A stretch of 9,188 bases of DNA from Brevundimonas sp. UBA4609. GTDB lineage: Bacteria > Pseudomonadota > Alphaproteobacteria > Caulobacterales > Caulobacteraceae. Shown here in pieces: positions 8,772 to 9,188 of the stretch. The notes beneath the pieces are model-generated. The model saw only the letters and a program-made list of their open reading frames with translations. It ran no database searches and was not told the origin of the DNA. Positions within the stretch are counted from its first letter, which is position 1. The number at the start of each line of letters is the position of its first letter. The stretch is from NCBI GenBank assembly GCA_002386585.1, contig DGIZ01000223.1, positions 1 to 9,188 on the forward strand. Direction: 5' to 3'. A program made the position numbers and the translations under genes.

Positions 8772-9188
8772 TCAGGGCGTGTCGCGCAGAATGGCGGCCA
8801 GGCGGTCGATCAGCTCGTCGATCTGGGCGCGGTTGATGATCAGGGGCGGCGATAGGGCGATGACGTCAGAGGTGATGCGGATCAGCAGACCTTCATCGAA
8901 AGCCTGATGGAAGACTTCCGTGGCGCGGGCGCCTGGCGCACCGGGGCGCGGAGCGAGCTCGATTCCTGCGACCAGGCCCAGGTCGCGGATGTCGATGACG
9001 TGGGGCAGGCCCTTCAGATTGTGCACTGCGTCCTGCCAGTAAGGCGTCAGTTCGGCCGCGCGCTGGAACAGGCCTTCGCTCTCATAGACGTCCAGCGTGG
9101 CCAGCCCCGCCGCCGCCGCCAGCGGGTGGCCGGAATAGGTGTAGCCGTGGAAGAATTCGATGCCAGGCCCGGCCGCGCCCTCGACCAC
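8772..9188 (-). CDS. Omega-amino-acid (beta-alanine):pyruvate aminotransferase, C-terminal part only
   Basis: Only the last 138 residues are in the window; the gene runs off the right edge and its start lies outside. The class III PLP-dependent aminotransferase signature is clear: FFHGYTYSGHPLAAAAG, ATLDVYESEGLF, GLPHVIDIRDLGLVAGIEL, RPGAPGARA, and LLIRITSDVIALSPPLII near the C-terminus. This combination closely resembles beta-alanine/omega-amino acid:pyruvate transaminases (EC 2.6.1.18 type). Those cytoplasmic enzymes move the amino group of beta-alanine or other omega-amino acids to pyruvate, giving L-alanine and a semialdehyde. The TYSGHP loop contributes to PLP-phosphate binding in this fold, and the Arg in IRITSD sits in the region expected to bind the substrate carboxylate. 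The catalytic lysine lies in the unseen part. The gene precedes the peptide transporter and P1 peptidase on the same strand, 51 bp upstream, and is probably the first visible gene of that operon. Class is secure; substrate preference among omega-amino acids and amines is less so. Confidence 0.88.
   Translation of the reverse strand: MVEGAAGPGIEFFHGYTYSGHPLAAAAGLATLDVYESEGLFQRAAELTPYWQDAVHNLKGLPHVIDIRDLGLVAGIELAPRPGAPGARATEVFHQAFDEGLLIRITSDVIALSPPLIINRAQIDELIDRLAAILRDTP

Overview
The window is a GC-rich, densely coded stretch of bacterial chromosome. Codon use, gene content and protein families (a DUF5117/DUF4953-type metalloprotease, a P1-family peptidase, a dipeptide-type ABC transporter, a class III omega-aminotransferase) suggest an alphaproteobacterium, most likely Caulobacterales such as Brevundimonas. 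The genus is an inference; no rRNA or other taxonomic marker is present.

Layout. (1) Positions 1-2328, plus strand: the 3' part of a large zinc metalloprotease with a complete metzincin motif; its N-terminus lies outside the window. (2) Positions 2332-2539: an intergenic element built of nested inverted repeats, sitting between the convergent ends of the protease gene and the minus-strand operon. (3) Positions 9188 down to 2538, minus strand: a tightly packed five-gene cluster. In transcription order it contains an omega-amino-acid (beta-alanine):pyruvate aminotransferase (5' end outside the window), an 863-residue fusion of a family 5 periplasmic substrate-binding protein with a DppB-type permease, a DppC-type permease, an ABC ATPase with two nucleotide-binding domains, and a P1/S58-family N-terminal-nucleophile peptidase. 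The gaps are 51 bp, -4 bp (ATGA), 2 bp and -4 bp (ATGA), so the transporter and peptidase genes are almost certainly co-translated.

How the genes may work together. P1-family enzymes include DmpA and BapA (beta-aminopeptidases) and NylC (6-aminohexanoate oligomer hydrolase). Here one is encoded with an oligopeptide-type importer and an aminotransferase of the class that removes the amino group from beta-alanine and other omega-amino acids. The cluster reads as a possible uptake-and-breakdown route for beta- or omega-amino-acid-containing peptides: hydrolysis in the periplasm, import, then transamination to pyruvate. This is inferred from neighbourhood and family knowledge.

The most unusual object is the receptor-permease fusion. 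An extra transmembrane helix lies exactly at the junction, where topology requires one if the receptor is periplasmic and the permease N-terminus cytoplasmic. No RNA genes, CRISPR arrays, transposases or phage genes were seen.
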